From Sphingopyxis solisilvae (GTDB lineage: Bacteria > Pseudomonadota > Alphaproteobacteria > Sphingomonadales > Sphingomonadaceae), in NCBI RefSeq assembly GCF_015475875.1, contig NZ_JADKYM010000001.1:1-64000 (forward strand): 64,000 nucleotides of DNA. The letters run 5' to 3'. A program made the position numbers and the translations under genes. Shown here one piece after another: positions 63,044 to 64,000 of the stretch. A model generated the notes under the pieces. That model searched no databases. It was not told where the DNA came from and was given only the letters and a program-made list of their open reading frames with translations. Numbering within the stretch: position 1 is the stretch's first letter; each line of letters begins with the position of its first letter.

Positions 63044-64000
63044 ATGGCAATTCAAGCACTGCGGGTTCTCACGACATTGGCGTGCGGCGCCTCGCTGTCG
63101 GCGTTGGCTGCGTCGCCCGCATGGGCGCAGGATGCGGCGCCCGTTGATAGCGAAGCGGATGCGGCCGAGGGAGAAATCGTCGTCACCGGCTTTCGTGCCT
63201 CGCTCGATGCGGCGTTGAATGCCAAGCGTGCCGACGGCGGAATTGTCGATGTCATCAAGGCCGAGGATATCGGCAAGTTTCCTGACACCAATCTTGCCGA
63301 GTCGCTGCAGCGCGTCCCCGGCGTCGTGATCGATCGCGACGCAGGTGAAGGGCGTTCGATCACCGTGCGTGGTCTCGGTCAAGATTTTACCCGTATCCGC
63401 ATCAACGGGATCGAGGCTCTGGCGACCACGGGCGGGACCGACAGTTCGGGCGGCGCCAACCGGTCGCGTGGTTTTGATTTCAATGTGTTTGCCTCGGAAC
63501 TGTTCAATTCGATCACCGTGCGAAAAAGCGCATCGGCCAATGTCGATGAAGGCTCGCTCGGCGCGACGGTCGATCTTCAGGCGGCACGACCTTTCGACTT
63601 CAACGGCTTTCGCCTCGCGGGTTCGGTCAAGGCGCGATACAACGACCTCAACGAAAAGGTCGATCCGCGCGCAGCGCTGCTGGTCTCCAATACCTTTGCC
63701 GATGGACGCTTCGGTGTGCTTGTTTCGGCCGCCTATTCGAAGCGGCGCCTGTACGAGGAGGGTTTCAGCACTGTACGTTGGGACAATGGTCCTTCGTCCC
63801 AAGGCTGGTGCGCGCCGATCGGGCTGACGTCGCAGGGTACCAACGCGACGCAGGCAACCTGCGGGCCCGCTGCGCAAGGTGTGGCTCGCCTGCCCGACAC
63901 GCCCGCCAACCGGGCGGCCTTTCTGGCGGCCAGCGACCCGGCCAATTTCCATCCGCGCCTGCCGCGCTACGGGCGTCTGACACACGACCAGGACCGTCTG
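63044..64000 (+). CDS. TonB-dependent receptor (partial, runs off the window end)
   Basis: An outer-membrane active-transport receptor, 319 codons visible with no stop. The signal peptide (about 1-27) is followed by AAEGEIVVTGFRASLDAALN, the conserved start of sphingomonad TBDR plugs. TonB-plug residues follow: DVIKAEDIGKFPDTNLAESL, QRVPGVVIDRD and TVRGLGQDFTRIRINGIEAL. Early barrel strands include ARPFDFNGFRLAGS, KARYNDLNEKVD and AYSKRRLYEEGFS. AGGGAGG six bases before the ATG at 63044 is the ribosome-binding site; a second ATG six bases upstream is less well placed. It probably imports pectin oligosaccharides for this locus. Confidence 0.9.
   Translation, partial: MAIQALRVLTTLACGASLSALAASPAWAQDAAPVDSEADAAEGEIVVTGFRASLDAALNAKRADGGIVDVIKAEDIGKFPDTNLAESLQRVPGVVIDRDAGEGRSITVRGLGQDFTRIRINGIEALATTGGTDSSGGANRSRGFDFNVFASELFNSITVRKSASANVDEGSLGATVDLQAARPFDFNGFRLAGSVKARYNDLNEKVDPRAALLVSNTFADGRFGVLVSAAYSKRRLYEEGFSTVRWDNGPSSQGWCAPIGLTSQGTNATQATCGPAAQGVARLPDTPANRAAFLAASDPANFHPRLPRYGRLTHDQDRL

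Noticed and set aside
1-64000. CRISPR arrays, rRNA genes, prophage or IS elements
   Set aside because: No regularly spaced repeats, rRNA sequence, transposase, integrase or phage structural gene were seen.

Overview
The window is a GC-rich (roughly 65% by eye) chromosomal segment from an alphaproteobacterium, most likely family Sphingomonadaceae and plausibly Sphingopyxis. Supporting signs are a 5-aminolevulinate synthase (C4 heme route), an ETF-ubiquinone oxidoreductase, a TonB-dependent receptor with the sphingomonad 'EIVVTG' plug start, a carboxynorspermidine-type spermidine route, and several families of intergenic palindromes. The genus is inference. No phage, IS element, CRISPR array or rRNA operon was seen.

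Layout. 1-12 kb is housekeeping: the 3' end of an unidentified gene, secG, pyrG, a Crp-type regulator, lolC-lolD, a glutathione peroxidase, dnaE and a fatty acyl-CoA ligase. 11.9-16.2 kb (minus strand) holds a radical SAM protein, moaB, a Slt-type lytic transglycosylase and a divergent uracil-DNA glycosylase-like protein. 16.3-26.2 kb (plus) holds the ETF-QO, a TPR protein, ispE, an N-formylglutamate amidohydrolase, ilvD, a lipoprotein, the NAD(P)HX repair enzyme and an RNA m5U-type methyltransferase. 26.3-32 kb is accessory: two tandem MAPEG proteins behind a CaiB-type CoA transferase, then a LuxR regulator divergent from a TauD-like dioxygenase/flavin monooxygenase pair.

32-38.2 kb is a polyamine block: a fold-III ornithine/lysine decarboxylase with a long structured leader, and an operon for carboxy(nor)spermidine dehydrogenase, a small membrane protein and NspC. 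Together these could take ornithine to putrescine to spermidine through aspartate semialdehyde instead of decarboxylated SAM. A cNMP-domain/thioredoxin-reductase-like flavoprotein sits between them. 38.2-45.8 kb holds threonine dehydratase, a lipoprotein, a GNAT, hemA plus nitroreductase, a secreted hypothetical, murI, plsY and dprA. Three accessory genes (prolyl-4-hydroxylase-like, VWA protein, secreted hypothetical) separate dprA from topA. Then come a 3-methyladenine glycosylase, an adrenodoxin-type ferredoxin, an RlmB-type rRNA methyltransferase and tRNA-Tyr(GTA).

54.6-64 kb, next to the tRNA, is a pectin/uronate utilisation locus: LacI regulator, RpiB/LacAB-fold isomerase (in the position of KduI), kduD, kdgK, Tat-exported carboxylesterase, exported alpha/beta hydrolase, cupin, pectate lyase and a TonB-dependent receptor that runs off the window end. 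Four near-identical 14-bp operators (TGACACCGGTTACC type) lie in its two divergent promoter regions. Two of them overlap recognisable promoters, which points to one LacI-controlled regulon. The aldolase and the inner-membrane transporter are not in the window and may lie to the right.
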